Source of the DNA: Pseudomonas pergaminensis
GTDB lineage: Bacteria; Pseudomonadota; Gammaproteobacteria; Pseudomonadales; Pseudomonadaceae
Assembly: GCF_024112395.2 (NCBI RefSeq)
Contig: NZ_CP078013.2
Coordinates: forward strand, 6,170,501 to 6,234,500
Length of the DNA stretch: 64,000 nucleotides
Direction of reading: 5' to 3'
Both the position numbers and the translations under genes were made by a program. Each line of letters opens with the position of its first letter. Within the stretch, counting starts at the first letter, position 1. Below the pieces are notes generated by a model. It ran no database searches and had not been told where the DNA came from. It saw only the letters and a program-made list of their open reading frames with translations. This document shows positions 27,720-38,055 of the stretch, in pieces.

Positions 27720-28538
27720 ATGAGCAACACGCGTATTGCCTTTATCGGCGCCGGTAACATGGCGGCCAGCCTGATCGGTGGCCTGCGGGCCAAGGGCCTG
27801 GACGCCGCGCAGATCCGCGCCAGCGACCCGGGTGCCGACACCCGTGCCCGCGTCAGCGCCGAGCACGGCATTGAAACCTTTGCCGACAACGCCGAGGCCA
27901 TCCGTGGCGTCGATGTGATCGTGCTGGCAGTGAAGCCGCAGGCCATGAAGGCCGTGTGCGAAAGCCTGCGCCCGAGCCTGCAGCCGCAGCAGTTGGTGGT
28001 GTCCATCGCCGCCGGCATTACCTGCGCCAGCATGAAGAACTGGCTGGGCGCCCAGCCGATCGTGCGTTGCATGCCCAATACCCCCGCCCTGGTCAGCCAA
28101 GGCGTGAGTGGCCTGTATGCCACCAACGAAGTGAGCGCCGAACAACGCGACCAGGCGCAAGAGCTGCTGTCCGCCGTGGGCATCGCCCTGTGGCTGGAGC
28201 AGGAGCAGCAACTGGACGCGGTCACCGCCGTGTCCGGCAGCGGCCCGGCGTATTTCTTCCTGCTGATCGAAGCCATGACCGCCGCCGGCGTGAAACTGGG
28301 CCTGCCCAAGGACGTGGCCGAGCAACTGGCCGAGCAGACCGCCCTGGGCGCCGCACATATGGCGGTTGCCAGCGACGTGGACGCGGCCGAGTTGCGCCGT
28401 CGCGTGACCTCCCCCGGCGGCACCACGCAGGCGGCCATCGAGTCGTTCCAGGCCGGGGGCTTTGAAGCCCTGGTGGAAAAAGCATTGGGTGCCGCTGCGC
28501 ACCGCTCGGCGGAACTCGCCGAACAACTGGGCAAATAA
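27720..28538 (+). CDS. proC: Pyrroline-5-carboxylate reductase
   Basis: 272 residues. The N-terminal Rossmann motif is IAFIGAGNMAASLIGGL; the C-terminal VSGSGPAYFFLLIEAM and RRRVTSPGGTTQAAIE are the ProC signature. It makes proline from pyrroline-5-carboxylate with NAD(P)H. It lies between yggS and yggT with short gaps, so the three probably form an operon. Confidence 0.97.
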   Translation: MSNTRIAFIGAGNMAASLIGGLRAKGLDAAQIRASDPGADTRARVSAEHGIETFADNAEAIRGVDVIVLAVKPQAMKAVCESLRPSLQPQQLVVSIAAGITCASMKNWLGAQPIVRCMPNTPALVSQGVSGLYATNEVSAEQRDQAQELLSAVGIALWLEQEQQLDAVTAVSGSGPAYFFLLIEAMTAAGVKLGLPKDVAEQLAEQTALGAAHMAVASDVDAAELRRRVTSPGGTTQAAIESFQAGGFEALVEKALGAAAHRSAELAEQLGK

Positions 28539-28547
28539 GGAGCCAAC

Positions 28548-29138
28548 ATGATTGGTTTGAATACCGCAGCCGTCTACGTGCTGCAAACCCTCGGCAGCCT
28601 GTACCTGCTGATCGTACTGATGCGTTTCGTGCTGCAACTGGTGCGCGCGAACTTCTACAACCCGCTGTGCCAGTTCATCGTCAAGGCTACCCAGCCGCTG
28701 CTCAAGCCGTTGCGCCGGATCATCCCGAGCCTGTTCGGCCTGGACATGTCATCGCTGGTGCTGGCGATCCTGGTGCAGTTGGCCTTGATGGCGCTGACCC
28801 TGCTGCTGACCTACGGCACCACCGGCAACTTCGTACAACTGCTGATCTGGGCCATCATCGGCGTGACCGCGCTGTTCCTGAAGATCTTCTTCTTCGCCTT
28901 GATCATCAGCGTAATCCTGTCCTGGGTCGCCCCGGGTAGCCACAACCCTGGCGCCGAGCTGGTGAACCAGATCTGCGAACCGGCCCTGGCGCCGTTCCGC
29001 CGCCTGCTGCCGAACCTGGGAGGCCTGGATATCTCGCCGATCCTGGCGTTCATGGTGCTCAAGTTGCTGGACATGCTGGTGATCAACAACCTGGCGGCAA
29101 TGACCATGATGCCGGACATTCTGCGCCTGCTGATCTAA
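28548..29138 (+). CDS. YggT family membrane protein
   Basis: 196 residues, two YGGT repeats with paired membrane helices, each followed by an amphipathic NPLCQFIVKATQPLLKPLRR or NQICEPALAPFRRLLPNLGG motif. Its role is unclear; in other bacteria YggT proteins are tied to osmotic tolerance or membrane protein placement. It begins ten bases after proC and is followed by a REPIN. Confidence 0.9.
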   Translation: MIGLNTAAVYVLQTLGSLYLLIVLMRFVLQLVRANFYNPLCQFIVKATQPLLKPLRRIIPSLFGLDMSSLVLAILVQLALMALTLLLTYGTTGNFVQLLIWAIIGVTALFLKIFFFALIISVILSWVAPGSHNPGAELVNQICEPALAPFRRLLPNLGGLDISPILAFMVLKLLDMLVINNLAAMTMMPDILRLLI

Positions 29139-29156
29139 CGTTTGGCGCAGTATCGT

Positions 29157-29244
29157 GTGGGAGCTGGCTTGCCTGCGATAGCGGTGTATTAGTCGACGAA
29201 CGGGTCGATTGGCACACCGCCATCGCAGGCAAGCCAGCTCCCAC
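29157..29244. repeat. REPIN, GTGGGAGCTGGCTTGCCTGCGAT family
   Basis: Inverted arms around GCGGTGTATTAGTCGACGAA and a GGCACACCGCC inner arm. It lies between yggT and metX. Confidence 0.9.
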
Positions 29245-29345
29245 ATTTTGTATCTGTGTGTTGAATTCAATCCGCGCAGGCCTTTGCTTGCCGCTGGGGT
29301 TCCCGCTCTTTAGACTTACGCCTCATTTAAACGAGAGCAGGGTCG

Positions 29346-30485
29346 ATGCCAGCTGCCTTTCCCCCCGATTCTGTTGGACTGGTCGTGCCCCAAGTGGCGC
29401 ACTTCAGCGAACCGCTGGCCCTGGCCTGCGGCCGTTCGCTGCCCGCCTACGACCTGATCTATGAAACCTACGGCCAACTGAACGCCACGGCGAGCAACGC
29501 CGTGCTGATCTGCCACGCTTTGTCCGGCCATCATCATGCCGCCGGTTTTCACTCGGTCGACGACCGCAAGCCCGGCTGGTGGGACAGTTGCATCGGCCCC
29601 GGCAAGCCCATCGACACCAACAAGTTCTTCGTGGTCAGCCTGAACAACCTCGGCGGCTGCAACGGTTCCACCGGCCCGAGCAGTATCAACCCGGAAACCG
29701 GCAAGCCGTTCGGCGCAGATTTCCCGGTACTGACCGTGGAAGACTGGGTGCACAGCCAGGCCCGCCTCGCCGACTTGCTCGGCATCCAGCAGTGGGCCGC
29801 CGTGATCGGCGGCAGCCTGGGCGGGATGCAAGCCCTGCAATGGACCATCACTTACCCGGACCGTGTGCGCCATTGCCTGGCCATCGCCTCGGCCCCCAAG
29901 CTGTCGGCGCAGAACATCGCCTTCAACGAAGTGGCGCGCCAGGCAATCCTGACCGACCCGGAGTTCCACGGTGGTTCGTTCCAGGAAGCCGGTGTGATCC
30001 CCAAGCGCGGCCTGATGCTGGCGCGGATGGTCGGGCACATCACCTACCTGTCCGATGACTCCATGGGCGAGAAATTCGGCCGTGGCCTCAAGAGTGAAAA
30101 GCTCAACTACGACTTCCACAGCGTCGAGTTCCAGGTGGAAAGCTACCTGCGTTATCAGGGCGAGGAGTTCTCCGGGCGTTTTGACGCCAACACCTATTTG
30201 CTGATGACCAAGGCCCTGGATTATTTCGACCCGGCCGCCAACCACGACGATGACCTGGCAAAAACCTTCGAAGGCGCCACGGCCAAGTTCTGCGTGATGT
30301 CATTCACCACCGACTGGCGTTTCTCGCCGGCGCGTTCGCGCGAGCTGGTGGATGCGCTGATGGCCGCGCGCAAAGATGTCTGCTACCTGGAGATCGATGC
30401 TCCGCAAGGCCACGATGCCTTCCTGATTCCGATCCCGCGTTACTTGCAGGCGTTCGGCAATTACATGAACCGGATTACTGTGTGA
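29346..30485 (+). CDS. metX: Homoserine O-acyltransferase MetX (succinyl type expected in Pseudomonas)
   Basis: 379 residues, alpha/beta hydrolase fold. The nucleophile is Ser157 in [14 protein letters not shown]; the acid Asp and His ([10 protein letters not shown]) are near the C-terminus. It acylates homoserine in methionine synthesis. Pseudomonas MetX proteins use succinyl-CoA despite the acetyltransferase-like fold, so substrate is inferred from genus. metW follows after seven bases. Confidence 0.94.
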   Translation: MPAAFPPDSVGLVVPQVAHFSEPLALACGRSLPAYDLIYETYGQLNATASNAVLICHALSGHHHAAGFHSVDDRKPGWWDSCIGPGKPIDTNKFFVVSLNNLGGCNGSTGPSSINPETGKPFGADFPVLTVEDWVHSQARLADLLGIQQWAAVIGGSLGGMQALQWTITYPDRVRHCLAIASAPKLSAQNIAFNEVARQAILTDPEFHGGSFQEAGVIPKRGLMLARMVGHITYLSDDSMGEKFGRGLKSEKLNYDFHSVEFQVESYLRYQGEEFSGRFDANTYLLMTKALDYFDPAANHDDDLAKTFEGATAKFCVMSFTTDWRFSPARSRELVDALMAARKDVCYLEIDAPQGHDAFLIPIPRYLQAFGNYMNRITV

Positions 30486-30492
30486 GAACGCC

Positions 30493-31113
30493 ATGAGAGC
30501 CGACCTGGAAATCATCCAAGAATGGATCCCCGCCGGCAGCCGCGTGCTCGACCTGGGCTGCGGCGATGGCGAACTGCTGAGCTGGCTGCGCGACAACAAG
30601 CAAGTCACCGGCTATGGCCTGGAAAACGACCCGGACAACATCGCCCAGTGCGTGGCCAAGGGCATCAACGTGATCGAACAGGACCTGGACAAGGGCCTGG
30701 GCAACTTTGCCAGCAACAGCTTCGACATCGTGGTGATGACCCAGGCCCTGCAGGCGGTGCACTACCCGGACCGCATCCTCGACGAAATGCTGCGCGTCGG
30801 CCGCCAGTGCATCATCACCTTCCCCAACTTCGGCCACTGGCGCTGCCGCTGGTACCTGGCCACCAAGGGTCGCATGCCGGTGTCGGACTTCCTGCCGTAC
30901 ACGTGGTACAACACGCCGAACATCCACTTCTGCACCTTCGAAGACTTCGAAGCCCTGTGCAGTGAGCGTGAAGCCAAGGTGATCAACCGCCTTGCCGTCG
31001 ATCAACAGCACCGCCATGGCTGGGCGAGTAAACTATGGCCCAACCTGTTGGGCGAAATTGGTATTTACCGGGTCAGCAGTCCTGGCCTGACCGACCACAA
31101 GATTGCCGTCTAA
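30493..31113 (+). CDS. metW: Methionine biosynthesis protein MetW
   Basis: 206 residues, SAM-methyltransferase-like fold with VLDLGCGDGELLSWL as motif I. It is paired with MetX in many proteobacteria and is required with it for homoserine acylation. No methyl-transfer reaction is established. It probably shares the metX transcript. Confidence 0.93.
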   Translation: MRADLEIIQEWIPAGSRVLDLGCGDGELLSWLRDNKQVTGYGLENDPDNIAQCVAKGINVIEQDLDKGLGNFASNSFDIVVMTQALQAVHYPDRILDEMLRVGRQCIITFPNFGHWRCRWYLATKGRMPVSDFLPYTWYNTPNIHFCTFEDFEALCSEREAKVINRLAVDQQHRHGWASKLWPNLLGEIGIYRVSSPGLTDHKIAV

Positions 31114-31134
31114 TCATCTTCAAGAGGGACGCTC

Positions 31135-31569
31135 ATGAGTCGTTTGGCTATTTTTCTATTGACCGCCTGCCTGGGCGCCAGCGCCGTGGCCGCAGACGCA
31201 ATAGACGCTAACCGCAAGAAAGACTTCGGTGACATCACCGTGCACTACAACACGTTCACCTCCAGCTTCCTGCAACCGGAAACTGCCCAGGCAGTCGGCG
31301 TGGTACGCAGCAAGGAGAAGGGCCTGATCAACGTGACCGTGATCAAGGGCGTAACCCCGGTGGCCGCGCAAGTGACGGGCACCATCAAGGATCTGGGCGG
31401 CAAGAGCGAGATCCTCACCTTCAAGCAAATCAACGAAAAAGGTGGCATCAATTATCTCGCGCCCTACGCCGTGACCCAGCGGGAATACAAGACCTTTACC
31501 ATCAACGTTGAAACCGGCGGCAAAGCCCATAGCTTCCAATTCAACCAGGAACTGTTTCCGGCGGAATGA
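31135..31569 (+). CDS. DUF4426 domain-containing exported protein
   Basis: 144 residues with a signal peptide ([20 protein letters not shown]) and a beta-rich mature domain ([19 protein letters not shown]). Function unknown. It is conserved between metW and rdgB in Pseudomonas, and its stop codon overlaps the rdgB start (ATGATGA), so expression is probably coupled to rdgB. Confidence 0.85.
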   Translation: MSRLAIFLLTACLGASAVAADAIDANRKKDFGDITVHYNTFTSSFLQPETAQAVGVVRSKEKGLINVTVIKGVTPVAAQVTGTIKDLGGKSEILTFKQINEKGGINYLAPYAVTQREYKTFTINVETGGKAHSFQFNQELFPAE

Positions 31570-32162
31570 TGAACCTTACCCAACTCGTACTCGCCAGCCA
31601 TAACGCCGGCAAACTCAAAGAACTGCAAGCCATGCTCGGCGACGCCGTGCAGTTGCGCTCGATTGGCGAGTTCAGCCAGGTGGAGCCGGAAGAGACCGGC
31701 CTGTCGTTCGTCGAAAACGCCATCCTCAAGGCGCGTAATGCTGCACGCCTCTCCGGCCTGCCGGCGCTGGCGGATGACTCGGGCCTGGCGGTCGACTATC
31801 TCGGTGGTGCGCCGGGTATCTACTCGGCGCGCTACGCCGATGGCCAGGGCGACGCCGCCAACAACGCCAAGCTGCTGGATGCGCTCAAGGACGTGCCCGA
31901 CGCCGAGCGCGGCGCGCAGTTCGTCTGCGTGCTGGCCCTGGTGCGGCATGCCGATGACCCACTGCCGATCCTCTGCGAAGGCCTGTGGCACGGGCGCATC
32001 CTGCATGCGGCCAGCGGTGAGCATGGGTTTGGCTATGACCCGCTGTTTTGGGTGCCTGAGCGTAACGTTTCCAGCGCCGAACTGAGCCCCGCCGACAAGA
32101 ACCAGATCAGTCACCGCGCCCGCGCAATGGATTTGCTGCGCCAACGCCTGAGCCTGAAATGA
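31566..32162 (+). CDS. rdgB: dITP/XTP pyrophosphatase RdgB
   Basis: 198 residues. The start [18 protein letters not shown] holds the SxNxxK nucleotide-binding motif; [17 protein letters not shown] and the C-terminal [11 protein letters not shown] complete the family. It hydrolyses non-canonical purine triphosphates. Two adjacent ATG codons (31566, 31569) are possible. It overlaps the hemW start by four bases. Confidence 0.95.
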   Translation: MMNLTQLVLASHNAGKLKELQAMLGDAVQLRSIGEFSQVEPEETGLSFVENAILKARNAARLSGLPALADDSGLAVDYLGGAPGIYSARYADGQGDAANNAKLLDALKDVPDAERGAQFVCVLALVRHADDPLPILCEGLWHGRILHAASGEHGFGYDPLFWVPERNVSSAELSPADKNQISHRARAMDLLRQRLSLK

Positions 32163-33361
32163 CCCAGAACACCTCTGCGCAGCCACTGATCCACGGTGGC
32201 GCGCAAACACCTCGGGCGGCCTTGCCTGTGCTGCCGCCCTTGGCGCTGTATATCCACATCCCGTGGTGCGTGCGCAAATGCCCCTATTGCGACTTCAACT
32301 CCCACACCGCCAGTAAAGTACTGCCGGAAGAAGAGTATGTGGACGCCCTGTTGGCCGACCTCGATCAGGACCTGCATGCGGTTTACGGCCGCGAGCTGAG
32401 CTCGATCTTCTTTGGTGGCGGTACGCCAAGCCTGTTCAGCGCCGCTGCGCTGGGCCGCCTGCTCCAGGGCGTGGAAGCGCGTATCCCGTTTGCCAGCGAT
32501 ATCGAGATCACCCTGGAAGCCAACCCCGGGACGTTCGAGCAAGAAAAATTCGTCGCATACCGCAAGCTGGGCATCAACCGCCTGTCCATTGGCATCCAGA
32601 GTTTCCAGCAGGAAAAGCTCCAGGCCCTGGGCCGCATCCACAACGGCGATGAGGCCGTGCGCGCTGCCGGCATGGCACGCCAGGCCGGCTTTGATAACTT
32701 CAACCTGGACCTGATGCACGGTTTGCCCGATCAGTCCCTGGACGACGCCCTCGGCGACTTGCGCCAAGCCATCGCGCTGAAGCCGACGCACTTGTCCTGG
32801 TACCAGCTGACCCTGGAACCCAACACCGTGTTCTGGAACCAGCCGCCTGCGCTGCCGGAAGACGATACGTTATGGGACATTCAGGAAGCCGGCCAGGCGC
32901 TGCTCGCTGAACACGGTTATGCGCAATATGAAGTGTCGGCCTATGCCCAAGCGGGTCGACCGGCGCGGCATAACCTCAATTACTGGAGCTTCGGTGACTT
33001 CATTGGCATCGGCGCCGGCGCCCACGGCAAGCTCAGCCACCCGGACGGACGCATCGTGCGCACCTGGAAGACCCGGGCGCCGAAGGACTACCTCAACCCG
33101 GCCAAAAGCTTCCAGGCCGGCGCGAAAGAACTGACCAACGAAGAACTGCCATTCGAGTTCCTGATGAACGCCCTGCGCCTCACCGAAGGTGTCGACGCCA
33201 GGCTCTACGCCGAGCGTACCGGCCTCGACCTAGCGAGCCTCGATGAAGGCCGCCGCGAGGCAGAACAAAGTGGCTTAATGCAGGTCGAACCGTCACGCCT
33301 GGCGGCGACCGACCGCGGGCAACTCTTTCTCAATGACCTGTTGCAGAAGTTTTTGAGCTGA
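32159..33361 (+). CDS. hemW: Radical SAM heme chaperone HemW
   Basis: 400 residues. The radical-SAM cluster motif is Cys37-x3-Cys41-x2-Cys44 ([12 protein letters not shown]), followed by [11 protein letters not shown] and the HemN C-terminal domain. The extra cysteine after the motif that marks the oxidase HemN is replaced by Phe (CPYCDF), as in HemW, which delivers heme rather than decarboxylating coproporphyrinogen. It was formerly annotated as HemN-like. Confidence 0.93.
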   Translation: MTQNTSAQPLIHGGAQTPRAALPVLPPLALYIHIPWCVRKCPYCDFNSHTASKVLPEEEYVDALLADLDQDLHAVYGRELSSIFFGGGTPSLFSAAALGRLLQGVEARIPFASDIEITLEANPGTFEQEKFVAYRKLGINRLSIGIQSFQQEKLQALGRIHNGDEAVRAAGMARQAGFDNFNLDLMHGLPDQSLDDALGDLRQAIALKPTHLSWYQLTLEPNTVFWNQPPALPEDDTLWDIQEAGQALLAEHGYAQYEVSAYAQAGRPARHNLNYWSFGDFIGIGAGAHGKLSHPDGRIVRTWKTRAPKDYLNPAKSFQAGAKELTNEELPFEFLMNALRLTEGVDARLYAERTGLDLASLDEGRREAEQSGLMQVEPSRLAATDRGQLFLNDLLQKFLS

Positions 33362-33378
33362 CGCTCTAAGGAAATCGA

Positions 33379-33702
33379 ATGGATTTGGTACTCGACCTGC
33401 TCGCCACCGTATCCCGCTGGAGCCGCAGCAACCTGTCGGAAATCTCCCTTGCCCTTGTGGGCTGCCTGCTGGTGCTGTTCGGCGCCGATATCAAGGGGTG
33501 GATCGAAGCACGCCTGGGCAGCATCGCAGGCGCGTTGCGCGTGCCGCTGATGGCGTTGGTGTGCATGATCGGCAGCGGCGCGGCGTTGATCTATGCCACG
33601 CCGTGGATTGTGCGGGGGTTGAGCCAGTTCAATAACTACAGCCTGGCGCCGGTGTTGATCGTGGTGCTTGTATTGATTGGCGTCGTCGCAGACCGCCGCT
33701 GA
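33379..33702 (+). CDS. DUF3392 family inner-membrane protein
   Basis: 107 residues with three hydrophobic segments (ISLALVGCLLVLFGADI, VPLMALVCMIGSGAALIYA, LAPVLIVVLVLIGVVA). Family of unknown function found after hemW in Pseudomonas. The gap to hemW is 17 bases. Confidence 0.85.
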   Translation: MDLVLDLLATVSRWSRSNLSEISLALVGCLLVLFGADIKGWIEARLGSIAGALRVPLMALVCMIGSGAALIYATPWIVRGLSQFNNYSLAPVLIVVLVLIGVVADRR

Positions 33703-33727
33703 CTCCCACGCCAACGCAGATACACAT

Positions 33728-33815
33728 GTGGGAGCGGGCTTGCTCGCGAATGCGGAGTGTCAGTCACTGGAGATATTGACTGATCGACCCCATTCGCGAG
33801 CAAGCCCGCTCCCAC
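33728..33815. repeat. REPIN, GTGGGAGCGGGCTTGCTCGCGAA family, with spacer remnant beside it
   Basis: Inverted arms between the convergent DUF3392 and trmB genes. Immediately right of it, TGACCGCATTC (33821-33831) repeats the start of the spacer found in the composite REP units at 242-322 and 52353-52434. Confidence 0.9.
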
Positions 33816-33846
33816 ATTTTTGACCGCATTCCAAACCAACGGTTTG

Positions 33847-34575
33847 TCAGTCAACCTTCTCAAACTTCAGATCCCACACCCCATGCCCCAAGCGCTCGCC
33901 GCGGCGTTCGAACTTGGTAATCGGGCGCTCAGCCGGGCGTGGTACGCATTTGCCGTCTTCGGCGAGGTTGCGGTAGCCGGGGGCGACGTTCATCACTTCC
34001 AGCATGTATTCCGCGTAGGGTTCCCAGTCGGTAGCCATGTGCAGGATGCCGCCCACCTTGAGCTTGCTGCGCACCAGCTCCGCGAAGGAGGCCCGGACGA
34101 TGCGGCGCTTGTGGTGACGGGCTTTGTGCCATGGGTCTGGGAAGAACAGCATCAGGCGGTCGAGGCTGTTGTCGGCGATACAGCGGTTGAGCACTTCAAT
34201 CGCGTCGCAGTCATACACACGCAGGTTGGTCAGCCCTTGGGTCAACACACCGTTGAGCAGCGCGCCGACACCGGGGCGGTGGACTTCCACGCCGATGAAA
34301 TCCTGGTCCGGCGCGGCGGCGGCCATTTCCAGCAAGGAGTTGCCCATGCCAAAGCCGATTTCCAGGGAGCGCGGGGCCGAACGGCCGAACACCTGGTCGT
34401 AATCCACCGGCGCATCGGCCAATGGCAGCACGAACAGCGGCGTACCTTGCTCCAGGCCCTTTTGCTGGCCTTCGGTCATGCGACCGGCGCGCATCACAAA
34501 ACTCTTGATGCGGCGGTGCTTGGACTCGTCGCCTGCTTCCAGGGTGTTCGGCGTTTCGTTTGATTCAGTCATCAA
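33847..34575 (-). CDS. trmB: tRNA (guanine-N7-)-methyltransferase TrmB
   Basis: 242 residues. The SAM motif is [34 protein letters not shown] is the TrmB signature. It methylates G46 of tRNA. It follows thiG by six bases and probably shares its transcript. Two adjacent ATG codons (34575, 34572) could start it. Confidence 0.96.
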   Translation of the reverse strand: MMTESNETPNTLEAGDESKHRRIKSFVMRAGRMTEGQQKGLEQGTPLFVLPLADAPVDYDQVFGRSAPRSLEIGFGMGNSLLEMAAAAPDQDFIGVEVHRPGVGALLNGVLTQGLTNLRVYDCDAIEVLNRCIADNSLDRLMLFFPDPWHKARHHKRRIVRASFAELVRSKLKVGGILHMATDWEPYAEYMLEVMNVAPGYRNLAEDGKCVPRPAERPITKFERRGERLGHGVWDLKFEKVD

Positions 34576-34581
34576 TGGCTC

Positions 34582-35376
34582 TTACTTGATCAGACCATCC
34601 AGCGGCGAAGAGGCGCTGGCGTAGAGTTTTTTCGGCATGCGACCGGCGAGGTAGGCCAGGCGGCCCGCGACGATGGCGTGGTTCATGGCTTCGGCCATCA
34701 TGATCGGTTGCTGGGCATGGGCGATGGCCGAGTTCATCAGCACTGCGTCGCAGCCCAGCTCCATGGCGATGGTTGCGTCGGAGGCCGTGCCCACGCCCGC
34801 ATCCACCAGCACCGGGATCTTGGCTTCTTCGAGGATGATCTGCAGGTTGTACGGGTTGCAGATACCCAGGCCGGAACCGATCAGGCCGGCCAGCGGCATC
34901 ACGGCGATGCAACCGATTTCCGCCAATTGGCGCGCAATGATTGGGTCATCGCTGGTGTAGACCATCACGTCGAAGCCTTCCTTGACCAGGGTTTCGGCGG
35001 CCTTGAGAGTTTCGATCACGTTGGGGAACAGGGTTTTCTGGTCGGCGAGCACTTCCAGCTTCACCAAGTTGTGGCCGTCGAGCAGCTCACGGGCCAGGCG
35101 GCAGGTGCGCACGGCTTCGATGGCGTCGTAGCAACCCGCAGTGTTCGGCAGGAAGGTGTAGCGATCCGGCGACAGCACTTCGAGCAGGTTCGGCTCGCCT
35201 TCGATCTGGCCCAGGTTGGTGCGGCGCACGGCGAAGGTGACGATCTCGGCGCCCGAGGCTTCGATAGCCAGGCGGGTTTCTTCCATGTCGCGGTACTTGC
35301 CGGTGCCGACCAGCAGACGGGACTGGTAGGTACGACCGGCCAGGACGAAGGGCTTGTCGTTACGAACGATGCTCAT
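34582..35376 (-). CDS. thiG: Thiazole synthase ThiG
   Basis: 264 residues, TIM barrel. It builds the thiamine thiazole phosphate from deoxyxylulose phosphate, dehydroglycine and ThiS thiocarboxylate. [19 protein letters not shown] and [20 protein letters not shown] (phosphate site) are present. It lies after thiS and before trmB. Confidence 0.96.
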   Translation of the reverse strand: MSIVRNDKPFVLAGRTYQSRLLVGTGKYRDMEETRLAIEASGAEIVTFAVRRTNLGQIEGEPNLLEVLSPDRYTFLPNTAGCYDAIEAVRTCRLARELLDGHNLVKLEVLADQKTLFPNVIETLKAAETLVKEGFDVMVYTSDDPIIARQLAEIGCIAVMPLAGLIGSGLGICNPYNLQIILEEAKIPVLVDAGVGTASDATIAMELGCDAVLMNSAIAHAQQPIMMAEAMNHAIVAGRLAYLAGRMPKKLYASASSPLDGLIK

Positions 35377-35428
35377 GGGAAATCCTCGAAATGGGGTGAG
35401 GTTCTGCAGAATTCAGGAAGCTGCGCGA

Positions 35429-35629
35429 TCAGCCGCCGCCAATGGCGTGGACCACTTCGACCTGATCACCTTCGGTGAGCGCGGTCTCGGCGTGCTGGCT
35501 ACGCGGGACGATATCCAGGTTGAGCTCCACTGCAACGCGACGCTCGGTCAAGTCCAGGCGGGTCAGCAGGGCCGCAACGGTTTCACCGTCGGGCAGTTCA
35601 AAGGATTCGCCGTTCAACTGAATGCGCAT
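35429..35629 (-). CDS. thiS: Sulfur carrier protein ThiS
   Basis: 66 residues from MRIQLNGESFELPDGETVAA, ubiquitin-like fold ending in the required Gly-Gly (HAIGGG). ThiF-type adenylation and thiocarboxylation happen at this terminus. A start five codons earlier is possible, but MRIQLNGE is the family N-terminus. First gene of thiS-thiG-trmB. Confidence 0.94.
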   Translation of the reverse strand: MRIQLNGESFELPDGETVAALLTRLDLTERRVAVELNLDIVPRSQHAETALTEGDQVEVVHAIGGG

Positions 35630-35700
35630 GCCACGGGCCGCCATCGTTTTAAGGGGCCAGCATTCTAGCTCGATTGGGACCTAAAGGTCAGCTCCAAGCG

Positions 35701-36081
35701 TCAAGCGGTCAGCTGCAAGCGCCAGGCAGCAAGGCCGAGGAAAAACCAACCAAGCAGGAACGCCAGGCCGCCAAATGGCGTGATGATCCCGAGTTTGCTG
35801 ATGCCGGTCATGGTCAGCACGTACAGGCTACCGGAGAACAGCAGGATGCCGACGGTAAACGAAATACCCGCCCAGCTGACCAACCGACCAGGAATATGCG
35901 CTGCCAGCAGCGCCACGCCAAACAGCGCCAGGGTGTGCACCAGTTGGTAGGTCACGCCGGTGTGAAAGATCGCCAGGTAGTCGGCGCTGAGGCGGTTTTT
36001 CAGGCCGTGGGCGGCAAAAGCGCCGAGGGCAACACCGGTAAAGCCGAAAAACGCGGCCAGCATCAGAAAGCTTCGCAGCAT
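35701..36081 (-). CDS. DUF423 family membrane protein
   Basis: 126 residues with four hydrophobic segments and the conserved GAFAAHGLKNRL motif after the first one, as in YgdD-type proteins. Function unknown. It is divergent from mtgA. Its last codons lie in a region with repeated CAGCTGCAAGCG-like words (35686-35720). Confidence 0.88.
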   Translation of the reverse strand: MLRSFLMLAAFFGFTGVALGAFAAHGLKNRLSADYLAIFHTGVTYQLVHTLALFGVALLAAHIPGRLVSWAGISFTVGILLFSGSLYVLTMTGISKLGIITPFGGLAFLLGWFFLGLAAWRLQLTA

Positions 36082-36155
36082 GAGGAACTCCAGTCAGACT
36101 CAAAGGGCCGGGTCTGTATAATGGCCCGCTCAACGGGTTCGGCCAAGCCATCTCT

Positions 36156-36878
36156 ATGCTGCGTCTCCTCTTCAAACGCTTTCTCAACGTCGTGAAATGG
36201 TTTGCCATCGGCAGTGTGCTGCTGGTGCTGCTGTTTCGTGTCGTCCCGCCGCCCTTCACCGCGCTGATGGTGGAGCGCAAGGTCGAATCCTGGTTCGACG
36301 GCGAACCCATTGACCTGCAGCGCAGCTGGGTGCCGTGGGACGAGATCTCCGATGACCTCAAAGTGGCGGTGATGGCCGGTGAAGACCAGCGTTTCCCGCA
36401 GCATTGGGGTTTTGACTTCGGCGCAATCCAGGCCGCCATCCTGCACAACGAGCGCGGCGGCTCGATTCGCGGCGCCAGTACATTGAGCCAGCAGGTGTCG
36501 AAAAACCTGTTCCTGTGGGCCGGCCGCAGTTATTTGCGCAAAGGCCTGGAGGCGTGGTTCACCGGGTTGATCGAGGTGCTGTGGCCCAAGCAACGGATCC
36601 TTGAGGTGTACCTCAACAGCGTGGAGTGGGATGAAGGTGTGTTCGGCGCGGAAGCGGCGGCGCGGCATCACTTTGGGGTGAGTGCCAAGGGATTATCGCG
36701 ACAGCAGGCCAGCTATTTGGCTGCTGTACTGCCTAACCCGAGGGTGTGGAGCGCCAGTCACCCGACGGCGTATGTGGCGAGGCGAGCGGCTTGGATTCGC
36801 CAGCAGATGAGCCAGTTGGGTGGGGATGGGTATCTGGTTGAGCTGAACAACTCACGCAAAGCACCCTGGTCCGACTGA
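36156..36878 (+). CDS. mtgA: Monofunctional peptidoglycan glycosyltransferase MtgA
   Basis: 240 residues. An N-terminal membrane anchor ([19 protein letters not shown]) is followed by a GT51 domain: [17 protein letters not shown] with the catalytic Glu, [20 protein letters not shown], and [16 protein letters not shown]. It polymerises lipid II into glycan strands and lacks the transpeptidase domain. Length is typical. Confidence 0.95.
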   Translation: MLRLLFKRFLNVVKWFAIGSVLLVLLFRVVPPPFTALMVERKVESWFDGEPIDLQRSWVPWDEISDDLKVAVMAGEDQRFPQHWGFDFGAIQAAILHNERGGSIRGASTLSQQVSKNLFLWAGRSYLRKGLEAWFTGLIEVLWPKQRILEVYLNSVEWDEGVFGAEAAARHHFGVSAKGLSRQQASYLAAVLPNPRVWSASHPTAYVARRAAWIRQQMSQLGGDGYLVELNNSRKAPWSD

Positions 36879-36893
36879 CTCCCCGCGGTTCCT

Positions 36894-36981
36894 GTGGGAG
36901 CCGGCTTGCCTGCGATAGCGGTGGGTCAGTCAACAATTGTTTTGGCTGACACGGCCTCATCGCAGGCAAGCCAGCTCCCAC
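36894..36981. repeat. REPIN, GTGGGAGCYGGCTTGCCTGCGAT family
   Basis: Inverted arms (left arm GTGGGAGCCGGCTTGCCTGC) enclose GTGGGTCAGTCAAC...GGCTGACACGGCC. It lies between convergent mtgA and rpoH, next to the rpoH terminator. Confidence 0.9.
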
Positions 36982-37019
36982 CTTAAATCGAGTTGACCTG
37001 AGACTCTTTGAGCACAAAC

Positions 37020-37055
37020 AAAAATGCCCCGATCTTCCGATCGGGGCATTTTTTT
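37020..37055 (-). terminator. Rho-independent terminator of rpoH (symmetric)
   Basis: Stem ATGCCCCGATC / GATCGGGGCAT with a four-base loop, flanked by A and T runs on both sides so that it can work in both directions. It begins 16 bases past the rpoH stop. Confidence 0.93.
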
Positions 37056-37071
37056 ATCTTTTCGCAGCGTT

Positions 37072-37926
37072 TTAGGCGGCGATCGACAATTTCAGCTTGT
37101 TCATCGCGCTTTTCTCGAGCTGACGAATCCGCTCGGCCGACACGTTGTACTTCTGCGCCAGGTCGTGCAGCGTGGCTTTTTCTTCTGCCAGCCAGCGCTG
37201 GTAGAGGATGTCACGGCTGCGGTCGTCCAGCACTTCCAGCGCTTCATGCAGGTTGTGGTTGGAGTTGTCGCTCCAGTCGGCGTCTTCCAGTTGACGCGCC
37301 GGGTCGTACCGGTGGTCTTCCAGGTAGTTGGCCGGCGATTGGAAGGCGCTGTCGTCGTCCGCTTCGGCGGCCGGGTCGAAGGCCATGTCATGGCCAGTCA
37401 GGCGGCTTTCCATCTCGCGCACTTCACGAGGTTCCACGCCCAGGCTTTCGGCTACACGGTGAACTTCCTCGTTATTCAGCCACGCCAGGCGTTTTTTCTG
37501 GCTGCGCAGGTTGAAGAACAGCTTGCGCTGGGCCTTGGTGGTCGCGACTTTCACAATGCGCCAGTTGCGCAGGATGAACTCGTGGATTTCCGCCTTGATC
37601 CAGTGCACGGCAAACGACACCAAGCGCACACCCATTTCAGGGTTGAAGCGCTTTACCGCCTTCATCAGGCCGACGTTGCCTTCCTGGATCAGGTCAGCCT
37701 GGGCCAGGCCGTAGCCGCTGTAGCTACGGGCAATATGTACAACAAAACGCAGGTGGGCGAGCACCATCTGCCGAGCCGCCCCCAAATCCTGCTCATAGTA
37801 GAGACTCTCGGCCAGTTCACGCTCCTGCTCGGGCGTCAGCAATGGAATGCTGTTTACCGTGTGCACATAGGCTTCCAGGTTCGCACCCGGGACCAAGGCA
37901 TAAGCAGGTTGCAAAGAAGTGGTCAT
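37072..37926 (-). CDS. rpoH: RNA polymerase heat-shock sigma factor RpoH (sigma-32)
   Basis: 284 residues from [20 protein letters not shown]. Region 2 ([17 protein letters not shown]) and region 4 ([20 protein letters not shown]) are intact, and the RpoH box QRKLFFNLR lies at residues 133-141. It directs transcription of chaperones and proteases after heat shock. A GGAGG site precedes the start. The leader has an inverted repeat GGGAAC/GTTCCC (37983-37988 with 37999-38004); whether it works as a thermosensor is not shown. Confidence 0.97.
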   Translation of the reverse strand: MTTSLQPAYALVPGANLEAYVHTVNSIPLLTPEQERELAESLYYEQDLGAARQMVLAHLRFVVHIARSYSGYGLAQADLIQEGNVGLMKAVKRFNPEMGVRLVSFAVHWIKAEIHEFILRNWRIVKVATTKAQRKLFFNLRSQKKRLAWLNNEEVHRVAESLGVEPREVREMESRLTGHDMAFDPAAEADDDSAFQSPANYLEDHRYDPARQLEDADWSDNSNHNLHEALEVLDDRSRDILYQRWLAEEKATLHDLAQKYNVSAERIRQLEKSAMNKLKLSIAA

Positions 37927-38055
37927 ACGAAAAAACCTCCGACTCACATAACTCGTGCAGTGAAGCACTGCGAAAATTGACCGGGAACCGTAGGACAAGT
38001 TCCCTAAACCACCGATACGGTCAATACAAACGAAACCACATTAATCTGACATTAA

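Noticed and set aside
35686..35720. Repeated CAGCTGCAAGCG-like words near the end of the DUF423 gene
   Set aside because: Short imperfect copies that partly code for the protein's C-terminus; not enough for a defined repeat element.
37983..38004. GGGAAC/GTTCCC inverted repeat in the rpoH leader as an RNA thermometer
   Set aside because: The stem is only six base pairs and does not include the GGAGG ribosome-binding site, so no direct thermosensor could be drawn.
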